From Micropruina glycogenica (GTDB lineage: Bacteria > Actinomycetota > Actinomycetes > Propionibacteriales > Propionibacteriaceae), in NCBI RefSeq assembly GCF_900289045.1, contig NZ_LT985188.1, positions 1,240,001-1,304,000 of the forward strand: a stretch of 64,000 bases of DNA, given 5' to 3'. Position numbers and translations under genes: made by a program. The first letter of the stretch is position 1; each line of letters begins with the position of its first letter. The notes below the pieces were generated by a model. That model made no database searches. It saw only the letters and a program-made list of their open reading frames with translations, and was not told the origin of the DNA. Shown here one piece after another: positions 37,749 through 47,391 of this stretch.

Positions 37749-40511
37749 TCAGGCGTCGCCGCCCGCGTTGCCGGACGCCCCCGCGGTGACGTCGAGCAGC
37801 TTGTACTTGTCGGCCGCCTGCTTGGGCACGGAGGCGTCGACCTGGCCGTTCTTGGCCAGCGTCTGCAGGGCCCGGACGACCATGGAGGGGCCGTCGATGT
37901 GGAAGAACCGGCGCGCCGCCGCCCTTGTGTCGGAGAAGCCGAACCCGTCGGCACCCAGCGAGTGGTACTCGCCCGGCACCCATTGGGCGATCTGGTCCTG
38001 CTGCAGCCGCATGTGGTCGCTGGTGGCGATGAACGGCCCGGGACGGCCCTGCAATTGCTTCACCACGAACGGCACCAGGGGCTCTTCGTCGGGGTGCAGG
38101 AAGTTGTGCTCGTCGCAGTCCAGCGCATCGCGACGCAACTCGTTCCACGACGTGACGCTCCACACGTCGGCCACGACGCCCCAGTCGTTCTTCAACAGCT
38201 CTTGCGCCTCCAACGCCCATGGCACACCCACGCCCGAGGCGAGCAGTTGCGCCCGCGGTGCGTCGTCGCCCACGCCCTCGAACGATCCCTCTTTGAGCAG
38301 ATAGATGCCGCGTTGGATGCCCTCGACGTCGACGTTGTCGGGCTCGGCCGGCATGACGATCGGCTCGTTGTAGACGGTGATGTAGAAGATCACGTCTTCG
38401 GGCGTCTCGCCGTACATGGTTTCGAGGCCGTGCTGCATGATGTGCGCGATCTCGTAGGCGTAGGCCGGGTCGTAGGCACGAATGGCCGGGTTGGTGGCGG
38501 CGATGATGTGGCTGTGGCCGTCCATGTGCTGGGTGCCCTCGCCGGCCAGCGTGGTACGACCGGCCGTCGCACCGATCAAGAACCCGCGCGACAGCTGATC
38601 CGTGGCCGCCCAGATGCTGTCGGCGGTGCGCTGAAAGCCGAACATCGAGTAGAACACGTAGATCGGCACCATCTGAATGCCGTGCGTGGCGTAGCTGGAG
38701 CCCACCGCGGCGAAGGACGCCACCGAGCCGGCCTCGTTGATGCCCAGATGCAGAATCTGGCCGTTCTTGGCCTCGCGGTAGGCCAGCATCAGCTCGTGGT
38801 CGACCGGGGTGTAGGTCTGGCCGTGCGGGCTGTAGATCTTGATCGTCGGGAAGAACGAGTCCATACCGAACGTGCGCGCCTCGTCGGGAATGATCGGCAC
38901 CACACGTGGCGCGAACTCCTTGTCACGCATCAGGTCTTTCAACAACCGCACCCACGCCATGGTGGTGGCGATCTGCTGCTGCCCCGACCCCTTCTTCACC
39001 GACTTGTACGCGTCGTCGCCGGGCAGCTTGATCGGCGCCGGGGCGTTGCGACGCTCGGGCAGCGAACCCCCGAGTGCCTTGCGACGCTCCAACGCGTACC
39101 GGATCCGGTCGTCACCAGGGCCGGGGTTGATGTAGGGCGGCTGGTAGGGGTTCTCTTCCAGCACCGCGTCGGTGATCGGCATGTCGAGCCGGTCACGGAA
39201 CTGTTTCAGATCATCCAGCGCCAACTTCTTCATCTGATGCGTCGCATTGCGGCCCGCGAAATGCGAACCCAGGAAGTAGCCCTTGATGGTGTGCGCCAGA
39301 ATCACCGTCGGGGCGCCGGTGAACTCCGTGGCCGCCTTATAGGCCGCGTACACCTTGTGGTAGTCGTGGCCACCGCGGGTCAGGTTCCACACCTTGTCGC
39401 CGGTCCAGTCGTCCACCATCCTCGCCACCCGCGGGTCGCGACCGAAGAAATGCTCCTTGACGTAATCACCGTCGTTGGCGCGGAAGGTCTGGTAGTCACC
39501 GTCAGGGGTGGCGTTCATCAGGTTCACCAGGGCACCGTCTCGGTCGGCGGCCAACAGCGGATCCCAGCCGCTGCCCCAGACGACCTTGATCACGTTCCAG
39601 CCTGCGCCGCGGAAGAAGCCCTCGAGCTCTTGCATGATCTTGCCGTTGCCGCGCACCGGACCATCGAGACGCTGCAGGTTGCAGTTGACCACGAAGGTCA
39701 GGTTGTCGAGCTCGTCATACGACGCCAGTTGCAGCGCGCCACGCGACTCGACCTCGTCCATCTCGCCGTCGCCGAGAAACGCCCACACGTGCTGCTGCGA
39801 CGTGTCCTTCAGGCCGCGGTTGTGCAGGTACTTGTTGAACTGCGCCTGGTAGATCGCGCTGATCGGGCCGATGCCCATCGATACCGTCGGGAACTCCCAG
39901 AACCAGGGCATCTGCCGCGGGTGCGGGTACGACGGCAACGCCCGGATACGCCCGTCCACCAAGTGGGAATGCTCCTGGCGGAAGCCGTCCAGGTCGATCT
40001 CGTCGAGTCGTCCCTCAAGAAACGCGCGCGAGTACATGCCGGGCGAAGCGTGGCCCTGGTAGAAGATCTGGTCACCGCCGCCGGGGTGGTCCTTACCACG
40101 GAAGAAGTGGTTGAAGCCCACTTCGTACAGGGTGGCCGACGACGCGAACGACGAAATGTGACCGCCGACACCCACGCCCGGACGCTGCGCGCGGTGCACC
40201 ATGATCGCGGCGTTCCAGCGCACCAAACGACGGAACTTGCGCTCCAGATCGACATCGCCGGGGTACCACGGCTCCTTCTCGGGCGGAATCGTGTTGATGT
40301 GGTCGGTGACGGTCAACGACGGCACTCCAAGATGGCGTTCCCGAGAACGCTCCAGCAGCTTCAGCATGATGTAGCGAGCCCGGTTGCGACCGCCCTCGTC
40401 GATGATGCCGTCCAGCGACTCGAGCCACTCGGCCGTCTCGTCCGAATCGATGTCGGGAAGGCTGGTGGGCAGTCCGTTCAGGATCGGGCCGACGTTCTCA
40501 GTCATGGCCAC
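37749..40511 (-). CDS. aceE: Pyruvate dehydrogenase E1 component, homodimeric
   Basis: The thiamine-diphosphate-dependent decarboxylase of the pyruvate dehydrogenase complex, 920 residues. The ThDP-binding region is [14 protein letters not shown] with downstream [22 protein letters not shown] (GDG..NCN). The N-terminal [20 protein letters not shown] and the E1 active-site histidine region HMDGHSHI are present, as is [11 protein letters not shown]. The GTG at 40511 is preferred because AAAGGA lies seven bases upstream; the ATG two codons later has poor spacing. Actinobacteria use this long E1 with DlaT-type E2 encoded elsewhere. It is the largest enzyme gene of the region and is probably monocistronic. 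Confidence 0.96.
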   Translation of the reverse strand: MAMTENVGPILNGLPTSLPDIDSDETAEWLESLDGIIDEGGRNRARYIMLKLLERSRERHLGVPSLTVTDHINTIPPEKEPWYPGDVDLERKFRRLVRWNAAIMVHRAQRPGVGVGGHISSFASSATLYEVGFNHFFRGKDHPGGGDQIFYQGHASPGMYSRAFLEGRLDEIDLDGFRQEHSHLVDGRIRALPSYPHPRQMPWFWEFPTVSMGIGPISAIYQAQFNKYLHNRGLKDTSQQHVWAFLGDGEMDEVESRGALQLASYDELDNLTFVVNCNLQRLDGPVRGNGKIMQELEGFFRGAGWNVIKVVWGSGWDPLLAADRDGALVNLMNATPDGDYQTFRANDGDYVKEHFFGRDPRVARMVDDWTGDKVWNLTRGGHDYHKVYAAYKAATEFTGAPTVILAHTIKGYFLGSHFAGRNATHQMKKLALDDLKQFRDRLDMPITDAVLEENPYQPPYINPGPGDDRIRYALERRKALGGSLPERRNAPAPIKLPGDDAYKSVKKGSGQQQIATTMAWVRLLKDLMRDKEFAPRVVPIIPDEARTFGMDSFFPTIKIYSPHGQTYTPVDHELMLAYREAKNGQILHLGINEAGSVASFAAVGSSYATHGIQMVPIYVFYSMFGFQRTADSIWAATDQLSRGFLIGATAGRTTLAGEGTQHMDGHSHIIAATNPAIRAYDPAYAYEIAHIMQHGLETMYGETPEDVIFYITVYNEPIVMPAEPDNVDVEGIQRGIYLLKEGSFEGVGDDAPRAQLLASGVGVPWALEAQELLKNDWGVVADVWSVTSWNELRRDALDCDEHNFLHPDEEPLVPFVVKQLQGRPGPFIATSDHMRLQQDQIAQWVPGEYHSLGADGFGFSDTRAAARRFFHIDGPSMVVRALQTLAKNGQVDASVPKQAADKYKLLDVTAGASGNAGGDA

Positions 40512-40681
40512 TGCGAAGTCCTTTCTCATGCGCGTCCCGGCCCTGCAGCGTTTTACGCACGGCGAAGCCGGGTGGGTCGAGTCCATCCTGCCCCATCTAA
40601 TGCGCGCAGCACACCGGGCCGCTCACGTTTTCGCTGCTGGCGGCCAAAGAAGGGCTCGCTCACTAGCGTCGATGGCTGTGG

Positions 40682-41695
40682 TCAAGCGCGGCGCGCCCAT
40701 GCGAGCAGTCTGTCGACCGGCCACGTGGTGATGACCCGATCGGGGTCGATTCCGGCCCGTGACGCCCGGTCGGCGCCGTAGGCCAGAAACTCCAGCTGGC
40801 CGGGTGCGTGGGCGTCGGTGTCGATGCTGAACAAGCAGCCGGTGTCATTGGCCAGCGCCAGCAGGTCGTCCGGCGGGTCCTGTCGTTCTGGACGGCTGTT
40901 GATCTCGACCGCCACGTCAAAGGCACGGCACGCCTCGAACACCACCTCGGCGTCGAACGAGCTCTGGCCGCGGGTGCCGCGCTCGCCCTGAATCAGCCGT
41001 CCGGTGCAGTGCCCGAGCACGTTGGTGCGCGGGTTGGCGATGGCGGCCACCATGCGGTGGGTCATCGACTCCGAATCCATGGCGAGCTTGCTGTGCACGC
41101 TGGCCACCACGATGTCGAGCCGGTTGAGCATGAACGGCGACTGGTCGAGGGTGCCGTCGTCGAGAATGTCGACCTCGATGCCCTTCAGCACCCGAAACGG
41201 CGCCAGCGCCTCGTTGAGGTCGTCGATCAGGTCGAGCTGGTCGGCCAGCCGCTCGGAGCTCAGACCGCGGGCGACCGTCAGCCTGGGCGAGTGGTCGGTG
41301 ACGGCGGTGTACTCGTGGCCCAGCGCCCGCGCGGCGAGCATCATCTCTTCGACGGAGCTGCCGCCGTCCGACCAGGTCGAATGGGTGTGCAGGTCGCCCC
41401 GCAACGCCTTCAGCAGCGCCGGTTCGGGGCTCACCAGCGGGGTTGCCTTCGCCCGCTTGCCAGCCAGATAGTCGGGCACGCGTCCGGCCAGTGCCTGCTC
41501 GATCACCGTCACCGACGTGCTGCCCAACCCCGGCACCTGCTTCCAGGTGCCGGCCGCGGTGTGCTCGGCCCGCTGCTCGACGCTCATCGCGTCGAGGGTG
41601 TCGGCGGCGCGGCGAAAGGCACGCACCCGGTAGGTGTCGGCCCGCTCGCGCTCCATCAGGTACGCGATCTCGCGCAGCGCCACCACCGGATCCAT
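40682..41695 (-). CDS. PHP-domain protein with helix-hairpin-helix, PolX C-terminal-like
   Basis: A 337-residue protein. The N-terminal region (ALREIAYLMERERADTYRVRAFRRAADTL and WKQVPGLGSTSVTVIEQAL) is the helix-hairpin-helix module of PolX-type proteins. The PHP domain follows with LRGDLHTHSTWSDGG, YTAVTDHSPRL, IEVDIL, SVHSKL, LGHCTGRL and DTDAHAPGQL, so the metal-binding histidine/aspartate set is complete. No polymerase palm domain is present. A phosphoesterase or nuclease role in DNA repair is likely. The ATG at 41695 has GGGAGG seven bases upstream. Confidence 0.9.
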   Translation of the reverse strand: MDPVVALREIAYLMERERADTYRVRAFRRAADTLDAMSVEQRAEHTAAGTWKQVPGLGSTSVTVIEQALAGRVPDYLAGKRAKATPLVSPEPALLKALRGDLHTHSTWSDGGSSVEEMMLAARALGHEYTAVTDHSPRLTVARGLSSERLADQLDLIDDLNEALAPFRVLKGIEVDILDDGTLDQSPFMLNRLDIVVASVHSKLAMDSESMTHRMVAAIANPRTNVLGHCTGRLIQGERGTRGQSSFDAEVVFEACRAFDVAVEINSRPERQDPPDDLLALANDTGCLFSIDTDAHAPGQLEFLAYGADRASRAGIDPDRVITTWPVDRLLAWARRA

Positions 41696-41795
41696 CACAA
41701 CCTCCCGGCGTAACTGTTGCACGGACGACCGGGAGGCCGGCCCAAGGGAATGTCTGCATCACAACCGCATCACTGCTGATGCTGGTCTGCACGAG

Positions 41796-42026
41796 GTGAG
41801 AACCACTGTCGATCTGCCGCCTGCCGCACATGCTCGGGTTCGCGAACCGGCCGCCACCCGCGGGCAGTCGATGTCGGCGGTGATCGCCGATTTGACTCTG
41901 CAAGGGCTCGCGCGGCTGAACGTCGACGTCGTCTACTCGCGCGACTCGCGTTCTGGCCTGCCGGTGATCAGCATCGGCGCCCCGGTAACCAGTACCGACG
42001 TCGCCGCGGCCTTGGACGACGAGTGA
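41796..42026 (+). CDS. VapB-type ribbon-helix-helix antitoxin
   Basis: A 76-residue protein from GTG (VRTTVDLPPAAHARVREPAATRG). A short strand TTVDLP is followed by two helices ending in SMSAVIADLTLQGL, the RHH DNA-binding pattern, and a C-terminal acidic tail for toxin neutralisation. Its stop overlaps the toxin start (GTGA at 42023-42026), the standard toxin-antitoxin coupling. Confidence 0.8.
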   Translation: MRTTVDLPPAAHARVREPAATRGQSMSAVIADLTLQGLARLNVDVVYSRDSRSGLPVISIGAPVTSTDVAAALDDE

Positions 42027-42425
42027 CGACGCTGCTGCTCGACGCCGACGTGGTGATCGCCCTCACGGTGGCCGATCACGAGCACTACGAGCGAGCCAGT
42101 CGATGGTTCGTGACCGTCGAGCAGGCCGCGGTCTGTCCCGTGGTCGAAGGAGCACTGATTCGGTTTCTGGTTCGGGTGGGCGTGTCGACGACGTCTGCCC
42201 GAGCGCTGTTGGCAGCCTGCATACCGCGACCCGCGCATGCAGTTCTGGCCCGACGCGCTTTCGTACGCAGACCTCGCTGTCGGCCACATCGTCGGCCACC
42301 GCCCGGTCACCGACGCCTACCTGGCCGGTGTGGCGCTGAGCCGTGGGGGGCGGCTGGCCACACTCGACACTGCGCTCAGCGAGGCACTGTCGCACGCGGT
42401 ACTGCTGATTCCCCAGCAGCGCTGA
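42023..42425 (+). pseudogene. VapC PIN-domain toxin disrupted by a frameshift
   Basis: The first part, in the frame of GTG 42023, reads MTTLLLDADVVIALTVADHEH and includes the PIN acidic residues in LLDAD and VVEGALIRFL. It should continue with a PRMQFWPDALSYADL-type segment, but that segment and the rest (VTDAYLAGVALSRGGRLATLDTAL, ending at 42425) are in the +1 frame. The switch falls between about 42195 and 42230. All four PIN acidic positions exist, split across two frames. A one-base insertion or two-base deletion explains it. A sequencing error cannot be excluded. The uninterrupted first frame runs on into fasR as nonsense. Confidence 0.82.
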
Positions 42426-42500
42426 CCTCACGCCGAGAGCGCGCCGCACCACTAGGCTGTGCAACCGACGAACCCAGTTCAACCCCTTTGAAGGAGAGCG

Positions 42501-43694
42501 GTGGCGGCCATTCCGGGCATCGGACGCGGCTGGCAGCCGTCCGCGCGGCAACGCAGCACGATCGCCAAGCGACTCACCGGCGCAGCCGCCGAACTGACCA
42601 CCCAGGCGCTGGCGCAGATCGAAGAGCGGCACCCCTGGTTTCGCGAGCTCGACGCCGAGCACCGCTCGTGGGTGACGCTGGTGGCCCGCGCCGGCATCGA
42701 CGGATTCGTGCAGTGGTTCGCCGACGAGGGCCGCGACGCCAACCCGTCCGCGGTGTTCGACGCCGCCCCGCGCGCTCTCATGCGGCGCATCACCCTGCAC
42801 CAGAGCGTCGACCTGATTCGCACCACGATCGACACCGTCGAGGGTCAACTCGAGAGCGTGGTCGGGCGCGGCGACCGTCCGTTGGTGTTCATGGGCATCG
42901 TGCAGTACTCGCGTGAGATCGCCTTCGGGGTCGCCGAGGTGTATGCCCGGGCGGCCGAGGCCCGGGGCGGCTGGGACGCCAGGCTCGAAGCGTTGGTGGT
43001 CGACGCCGTGATTCGCGGCGAGGCCGACGAAACCGTGCTGTCACGGGCGTCGACGCTGGGGTGGCGCTCCCCCGCCGCGATCACCGTGACCATCGGTGGC
43101 GCGCCGGCGAAGGACTCGGCGATCGACTCGATCAGGCGCCTGGTCGGCGAGCGCGGGTTCGACCTGCTGGCCTCCACCCAGGGCGATCGGCTGGTGCTGG
43201 TGTTGGGCGGTCCGTCGGGAACCGCAGGCACCGCCTTGACAGTGATCACCGACGTCGCCGAGCACTTCGGCCCTGGCCAGATCGTGGTGGGCCCCGAGGT
43301 GAGCGACCTGGTCGAGGCGGCCATGTCGGCCCGTGGCGCCCTCTCGGGCATTCGTGCGGCCGACGCCTGGCCGAGCGCACCGAGGCCGGTGGCGGCCGAC
43401 GACCTGCTGCCCGAACGCGCGCTGGCCGGCGACGGCCACGCCCGGCGCATGCTCGCCCGCGAGATCTACGGCCAACTGCGCGACGCCGGCGCCGACCTGC
43501 TCGAAACGCTGGTGGCCTACCTCGACAACAGTGGGTCGGTCGAGGCCACTGCGCGCGCACTGTTCGTGCACCCGAACACCGTGCGGTACCGGCTGCGCCG
43601 CATCGCCGAGGTGTCGGGCTATCACCCGGCGGACGCCCGCAGCGCCTACGTTTTACGGTTGTCGGTCACCCTCGGACGGCTGATGACGTCGTAG
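42501..43694 (+). CDS. fasR: PucR-family regulator FasR, fatty-acid synthesis activator
   Basis: A 397-residue transcriptional regulator. The N-terminal domain begins MAAIPGIGRGWQPSARQRSTI. A GGDEF-like CdaR segment fills the middle, and the C-terminal PucR helix-turn-helix is LLETLVAYLDNSGSVEATARALFVHPNTVRYRLRRIAEVSG. Position directly upstream of fabD-fabH-acpP-fabF matches Streptomyces FasR, an activator of those genes; mycobacterial FasR is an unrelated TetR protein. The GTG at 42501 has AAGGAGAGC in front. Confidence 0.9.
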   Translation: MAAIPGIGRGWQPSARQRSTIAKRLTGAAAELTTQALAQIEERHPWFRELDAEHRSWVTLVARAGIDGFVQWFADEGRDANPSAVFDAAPRALMRRITLHQSVDLIRTTIDTVEGQLESVVGRGDRPLVFMGIVQYSREIAFGVAEVYARAAEARGGWDARLEALVVDAVIRGEADETVLSRASTLGWRSPAAITVTIGGAPAKDSAIDSIRRLVGERGFDLLASTQGDRLVLVLGGPSGTAGTALTVITDVAEHFGPGQIVVGPEVSDLVEAAMSARGALSGIRAADAWPSAPRPVAADDLLPERALAGDGHARRMLAREIYGQLRDAGADLLETLVAYLDNSGSVEATARALFVHPNTVRYRLRRIAEVSGYHPADARSAYVLRLSVTLGRLMTS

Positions 43695-43708
43695 TACCAC
43701 AAAGCGCA

Positions 43709-43721
43709 GCACGTTTCGTGC
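43709..43721. promoter_or_regulatory. Small palindrome in the fasR-fabD intergenic region
   Basis: GCACG-TTT-CGTGC is a perfect dyad 15 bases after the fasR stop and about 104 bases upstream of the fabD start. It could be the FasR operator or a weak terminator. A second imperfect stem, GTCCG..CGGAC, lies at 43784-43803. The role is inferred only from position. Confidence 0.35.
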
Positions 43722-43824
43722 GGTGCGCCGCGCTCTGCCGTTGTAGAAACCCGACAAGAACCTCTGTCACATTTTCGTCATGTCCGACTGCCCTTCCGGA
43801 CGCGATTCGCGCAAGAGTAGTGCC

Positions 43825-44751
43825 GTGCTAGCAATCCTCGCACCAGGTCAGGGCGCACAGACACCGGGCTTCCTGGCTTCCTGGCTCACCGACGACACCG
43901 CTCGCGCCCAGTTGCAGACACTGTCTGGGGTGGCCGGGCTCGACCTCGCACAACTCGGCACCGATGCCGATGCCGACACGATTCGGCAGACCGACATCGC
44001 GCAGCCGCTGCTGGTGGCCGCCGGCGTCGTGGCGGCCGAGCGGCTGCTGGCCGGTGGCCCAACACCCGATGTGGTAGCCGGCCACAGCGTCGGTGAGATC
44101 ACCGCAGCCGCCATCACCGGCGTGCTGACCCCCACCGAGGCGATGGCTTTCGTGGCCACCCGCGGGCGCGGTATGGCTGCTGCCTCGAACGTGCGGCCGA
44201 CCTCGATGATGGCCGTCGTGGGCGGCAACGCCGACGAGGTGCTGGCCGCGATCGAGGCTGCTGGACTCACCGCCGCCAACAACAACGGGCCCGGCCAGAT
44301 CGTGGCCGCCGGCACCGTCGAAGAGTTGGGCGTGCTGGCCGCCGACCCGCCGGCCAGGGCGCGGCTGATACAGCTGAGCGTGGCCGGCGCCTTTCACACC
44401 GTGCACATGCAGCCCGCCGTCGCCACGCTCGAACAGCTGGCCGCCACGCTGAGCCCGCACGACCCGTCCACGGTGCTGCTCAGCAACGCCGACGGCCGCG
44501 CCATCGACAACGGCACCGAGTTTCTGCGCCGGCTGGTCAGCCAGGTCGGCAATCCGGTGCGTTGGGACCTGTGCCTCGACGCGCTGCGCGATCTGGGTGT
44601 CACCGGCGTTCTCGAACTGCCCCCCGCCGGAACCCTTACCGGCATCGCCAAGCGCAACCTCAAGGGAGTCGCGTTGTTCAACCTCAACACCCCTGATCAG
44701 CTCGACGACGCGCGGGCCTTCGTGGCCGAGCACGCGGGAGCCCACGCATGA
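43825..44751 (+). CDS. fabD: Malonyl-CoA:ACP transacylase FabD
   Basis: Transfers malonyl groups from CoA to acyl carrier protein. The protein is 308 residues from GTG 43825 (VLAILAPGQGAQTPGFL). The nucleophile serine is in VAGHSVGEITA, the oxyanion glutamine in GQGAQ, and the catalytic histidine in LSVAGAFHT. A longer start at 43780 would add 15 residues that are not conserved. It overlaps fabH by ATGA. Confidence 0.96.
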   Translation: MLAILAPGQGAQTPGFLASWLTDDTARAQLQTLSGVAGLDLAQLGTDADADTIRQTDIAQPLLVAAGVVAAERLLAGGPTPDVVAGHSVGEITAAAITGVLTPTEAMAFVATRGRGMAAASNVRPTSMMAVVGGNADEVLAAIEAAGLTAANNNGPGQIVAAGTVEELGVLAADPPARARLIQLSVAGAFHTVHMQPAVATLEQLAATLSPHDPSTVLLSNADGRAIDNGTEFLRRLVSQVGNPVRWDLCLDALRDLGVTGVLELPPAGTLTGIAKRNLKGVALFNLNTPDQLDDARAFVAEHAGAHA

Positions 44752-45743
44752 GCGCCCCGATCGCCGCCGGCGTCGGCGCCCCGTACGCCCGCCTGCTGTC
44801 GGTCGCCTCGTACGTGCCGTCGCGGGTGGTCGACAACGCCGAGATGTGCACGTTCATCGACAGCTCTGATGAGTGGATTCAGCAGCGCACCGGCATCGCC
44901 GAGCGTCGCTGGGTGGGCGAGGGCGAAACCGTCGAGACCATGGCGTTGGCGGCCGCGCGAACCGCGGTCGAGCGGGCCGGCATCGACCCGGCCGACATCG
45001 GCGCCGTGATCGTGTCGACCGTCACCTACTTTCACCAGACGCCCAGCCTCGCCGCCAAGCTCGCCTACGAACTGGGCACCAACGGCGCGGCCTTCGACAT
45101 CTCGGCCGCCTGCGCGGGCTTCTGCTACGGACTGGCCCAGGCCGAGTCGCTGGTGCGCTCGGGCGCCGCGAAGTACGCGGTGGTGATCGGCGTCGAGGAA
45201 CTCAGCCGGTTCACCGACATTCACGACCGCAGCACCGCGTTCTTGTTCGCCGACGGCGCGGGCGCGGCGGTCGTCGGCCCCAGCGAAACCAACGGCATCG
45301 GCCCGGTGGTGTGGGGCTCAGACGGCTCGCAGGCCGACGCGATCAACCAGACCTCCGAGTGGAGCGAGGCGATGCAGGGCGGCACCCAGCCCTACATCGC
45401 GATGGACGGCCGGGCCGTGTTCAAGTGGGCCAGCGGCTTCATCGCCGACGCCACCAAGAAGGTGCTCGAGGTTGCGCAGCTGAGCCCCGAAGAGCTTGAC
45501 GTGTTCATTCCACACCAGGCCAACAACCGCATCACCGACGCCATGCTGCGTCACCTCAAGTTGCCCGAGAACGTGGTGGTGGCGCGCACCATCAAGCAGT
45601 TCGGCAACAACTCGGCCGCCTCGGTACCGATGGCGATGGACCAGTTGCTCAGCACCGGCCAGGCGAAGTCGGGCCAGACCGCGCTGCTGATCGGTTTCGG
45701 CGCCGGCCTGGTCTATGCGGGCCAGGTCGTCACCCTGCCCTAA
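44748..45743 (+). CDS. fabH: Beta-ketoacyl-ACP synthase III FabH
   Basis: Starts each fatty acid chain by condensing acyl-CoA with malonyl-ACP. At 331 residues it shows the catalytic cysteine in DISAACAGFCYGL, the histidine in VFIPHQANNRI, and the asparagine in KQFGNNSAASVPMA. The N-terminal VASYVPSRVVDNAEM and DEWIQQRTGI blocks are typical. In actinobacteria it prefers branched or short starters, but preference cannot be read here. Translationally coupled to fabD. Confidence 0.97.
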   Translation: MSAPIAAGVGAPYARLLSVASYVPSRVVDNAEMCTFIDSSDEWIQQRTGIAERRWVGEGETVETMALAAARTAVERAGIDPADIGAVIVSTVTYFHQTPSLAAKLAYELGTNGAAFDISAACAGFCYGLAQAESLVRSGAAKYAVVIGVEELSRFTDIHDRSTAFLFADGAGAAVVGPSETNGIGPVVWGSDGSQADAINQTSEWSEAMQGGTQPYIAMDGRAVFKWASGFIADATKKVLEVAQLSPEELDVFIPHQANNRITDAMLRHLKLPENVVVARTIKQFGNNSAASVPMAMDQLLSTGQAKSGQTALLIGFGAGLVYAGQVVTLP

Positions 45744-45802
45744 GTTTCTCAATGCTTCCGGAATCCTCCGGAAAGAGGCCCTCTACGACAAGGAGAACCC
45801 CT

Positions 45803-46045
45803 ATGGCCACCACCGAAGAGATCCGCGCTCAGCTGGCTGAGCTCGTCAACGATGTCGCCGGTACGCCGGTCGAGGACGTCCAACTGGACAAGTCCTTCGT
45901 CGATGACCTCGACGTCGACTCGCTCGCGATGGTCGAGATCATCGTCGGCTGCGAAGAGAAGTTCGGCGTGACGATTCCCGACGAGGAGTCGAAGAACCTC
46001 AAGACCGTCGGCGACGCCGTGGCCTACATCGAGGCGCACAGCTGA
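45803..46045 (+). CDS. acpP: Acyl carrier protein
   Basis: An 80-residue carrier with the phosphopantetheine serine in DDLDVDSLAMVEI, near residue 41. The start ATG at 45803 has AAGGAG eight to nine bases upstream. It sits between fabH and fabF as in other actinobacteria and is followed by a strong hairpin. Confidence 0.97.
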   Translation: MATTEEIRAQLAELVNDVAGTPVEDVQLDKSFVDDLDVDSLAMVEIIVGCEEKFGVTIPDEESKNLKTVGDAVAYIEAHS

Positions 46046-46065
46046 GCGATCGCTCACAGTCCATC

Positions 46066-46091
46066 GTGCGGGGCCCGCTCGGGCCCCGCAC
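46066..46091 (+). terminator. Hairpin between acpP and fabF
   Basis: GTGCGGGGCCC - GCTC - GGGCCCCGCAC forms an 11-bp GC-rich stem 20 bases after the acpP stop and 27 before the fabF start. Partial termination or mRNA protection here would raise acpP levels over fabF, which suits the high demand for ACP. Confidence 0.7.
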
Positions 46092-46118
46092 CACACCACC
46101 AACTCCTCGGAGGACCCC

Positions 46119-47381
46119 ATGACCGAGATTGTCATCACCGGCCTCGGAGCCACGACGCCGCTGGGCGGTGACCTGGCGACGACCTGGTCGAACATGCTGG
46201 CCGGCAAGTCCGGCGTGCGCCGCATCACCGAGGAGTGGGCAGAAGAACTTCCGGTCAAGATCGCCGCCTACGTGGCGCAGGATCCGGCCGAGGTGATCGA
46301 CCGGGTCAAGGCCCGCCGGCTCGACCGCTCGACCCAACTGGCGCTGATCGCGGCCCAAGAGGCGTGGCAGGACGCCGGCCTCGACTGGGACGCCGACGAG
46401 GGCAGCCAGGTCGATTCGCGGCGACTGATCGTGTCGCTCGCCAGCGGCATCGGCGGCCTGCATTCGCTGCTGAACAACTGGGACGCCCATCGCGACAAGG
46501 GCTATCGACGGGTCAGCCCCTTCACGATTCCGATGCTGATGGCCAACGCGCCGGCGGCCAACGTGGGCCTGCAGGTGCACGCCAAGGCCGGCGTGCACAC
46601 GCCGGTGTCGGCGTGCGCGTCGTCCAACGAGGCGATCGCACTGGCGCTCGACCAACTGCGGCTCGGCCGCGCTGACATCGCCGTGGTCGGCGGTACCGAG
46701 GCCACCATTCACCCGCTACCGATCGCCGCGTTCGGGCAGATGCAGGCGCTGAGCCGCCGCAACGACGACCCCGAGGGCGCATCCCGGCCGTGGGACAAGG
46801 GCCGCGACGGGTTCGTGATGGGCGAGGGCTCGGCCGTCATGATCATCGAGACCCTCGACCACGCCAAGGCACGCGGCGCCACCATCTACGGCACGCTCGC
46901 CGGGGCCGGCATCACCGCCGACAGCCACGACATCGTGCAGCCCGACCCGAGCGGCGAGGGCCAGTACGGGGCCATGACGAAGGCCATCGAAGACGCCGGA
47001 CTGACTGCGAGCGACATCGTGCACGTCAACGCGCACGGCACGTCGACCCCTCAGGGCGACGTGACCGAAGCGGGCTCGATCCGCTACGGGCTGGGTTCGG
47101 CCGTCGACGGCTGCGTGGTGACGTCCACCAAGTCGATGACCGGGCATCTGCTCGGCGGCGCGGGTGCTCTGGAGACCATCGCGACGGTGCTCGCGCTGCA
47201 CGACCGCATGGTGCCCCCCACGATCAACCTGAACGACCCCGAGCCCGACCTGGGCATCGACATCGCGGCCAACGTGGCTCGTCCGCTCGGCGAGGGCGAC
47301 CTGGCGGCGGTGAACAACAGCTTCGGCTTCGGCGGCGCCAACGTCGCGGTCGCGGTGACGAACGCCAACGTTTCGCGCTGA
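46119..47381 (+). CDS. fabF: Beta-ketoacyl-ACP synthase II FabF
   Basis: Elongating condensing enzyme, 420 residues. The Cys-His-His triad is present: VSACASSNEAIALAL, NAHGTSTPQGD and KSMTGHLLGGAGALE. The glycine-rich FGFGGANVAVAVT end is intact. The ATG is preceded by CGGAGG. Last gene of fabD-fabH-acpP-fabF and convergent with the DUF3145 gene 10 bases away. Confidence 0.97.
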   Translation: MTEIVITGLGATTPLGGDLATTWSNMLAGKSGVRRITEEWAEELPVKIAAYVAQDPAEVIDRVKARRLDRSTQLALIAAQEAWQDAGLDWDADEGSQVDSRRLIVSLASGIGGLHSLLNNWDAHRDKGYRRVSPFTIPMLMANAPAANVGLQVHAKAGVHTPVSACASSNEAIALALDQLRLGRADIAVVGGTEATIHPLPIAAFGQMQALSRRNDDPEGASRPWDKGRDGFVMGEGSAVMIIETLDHAKARGATIYGTLAGAGITADSHDIVQPDPSGEGQYGAMTKAIEDAGLTASDIVHVNAHGTSTPQGDVTEAGSIRYGLGSAVDGCVVTSTKSMTGHLLGGAGALETIATVLALHDRMVPPTINLNDPEPDLGIDIAANVARPLGEGDLAAVNNSFGFGGANVAVAVTNANVSR

Positions 47382-47391
47382 CGCCTGTCGG

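Noticed and set aside
37899-40781. 960-codon open frame on the plus strand opposite aceE
   Set aside because: It is a GC-driven antisense frame; aceE on the minus strand has clear domain motifs throughout.
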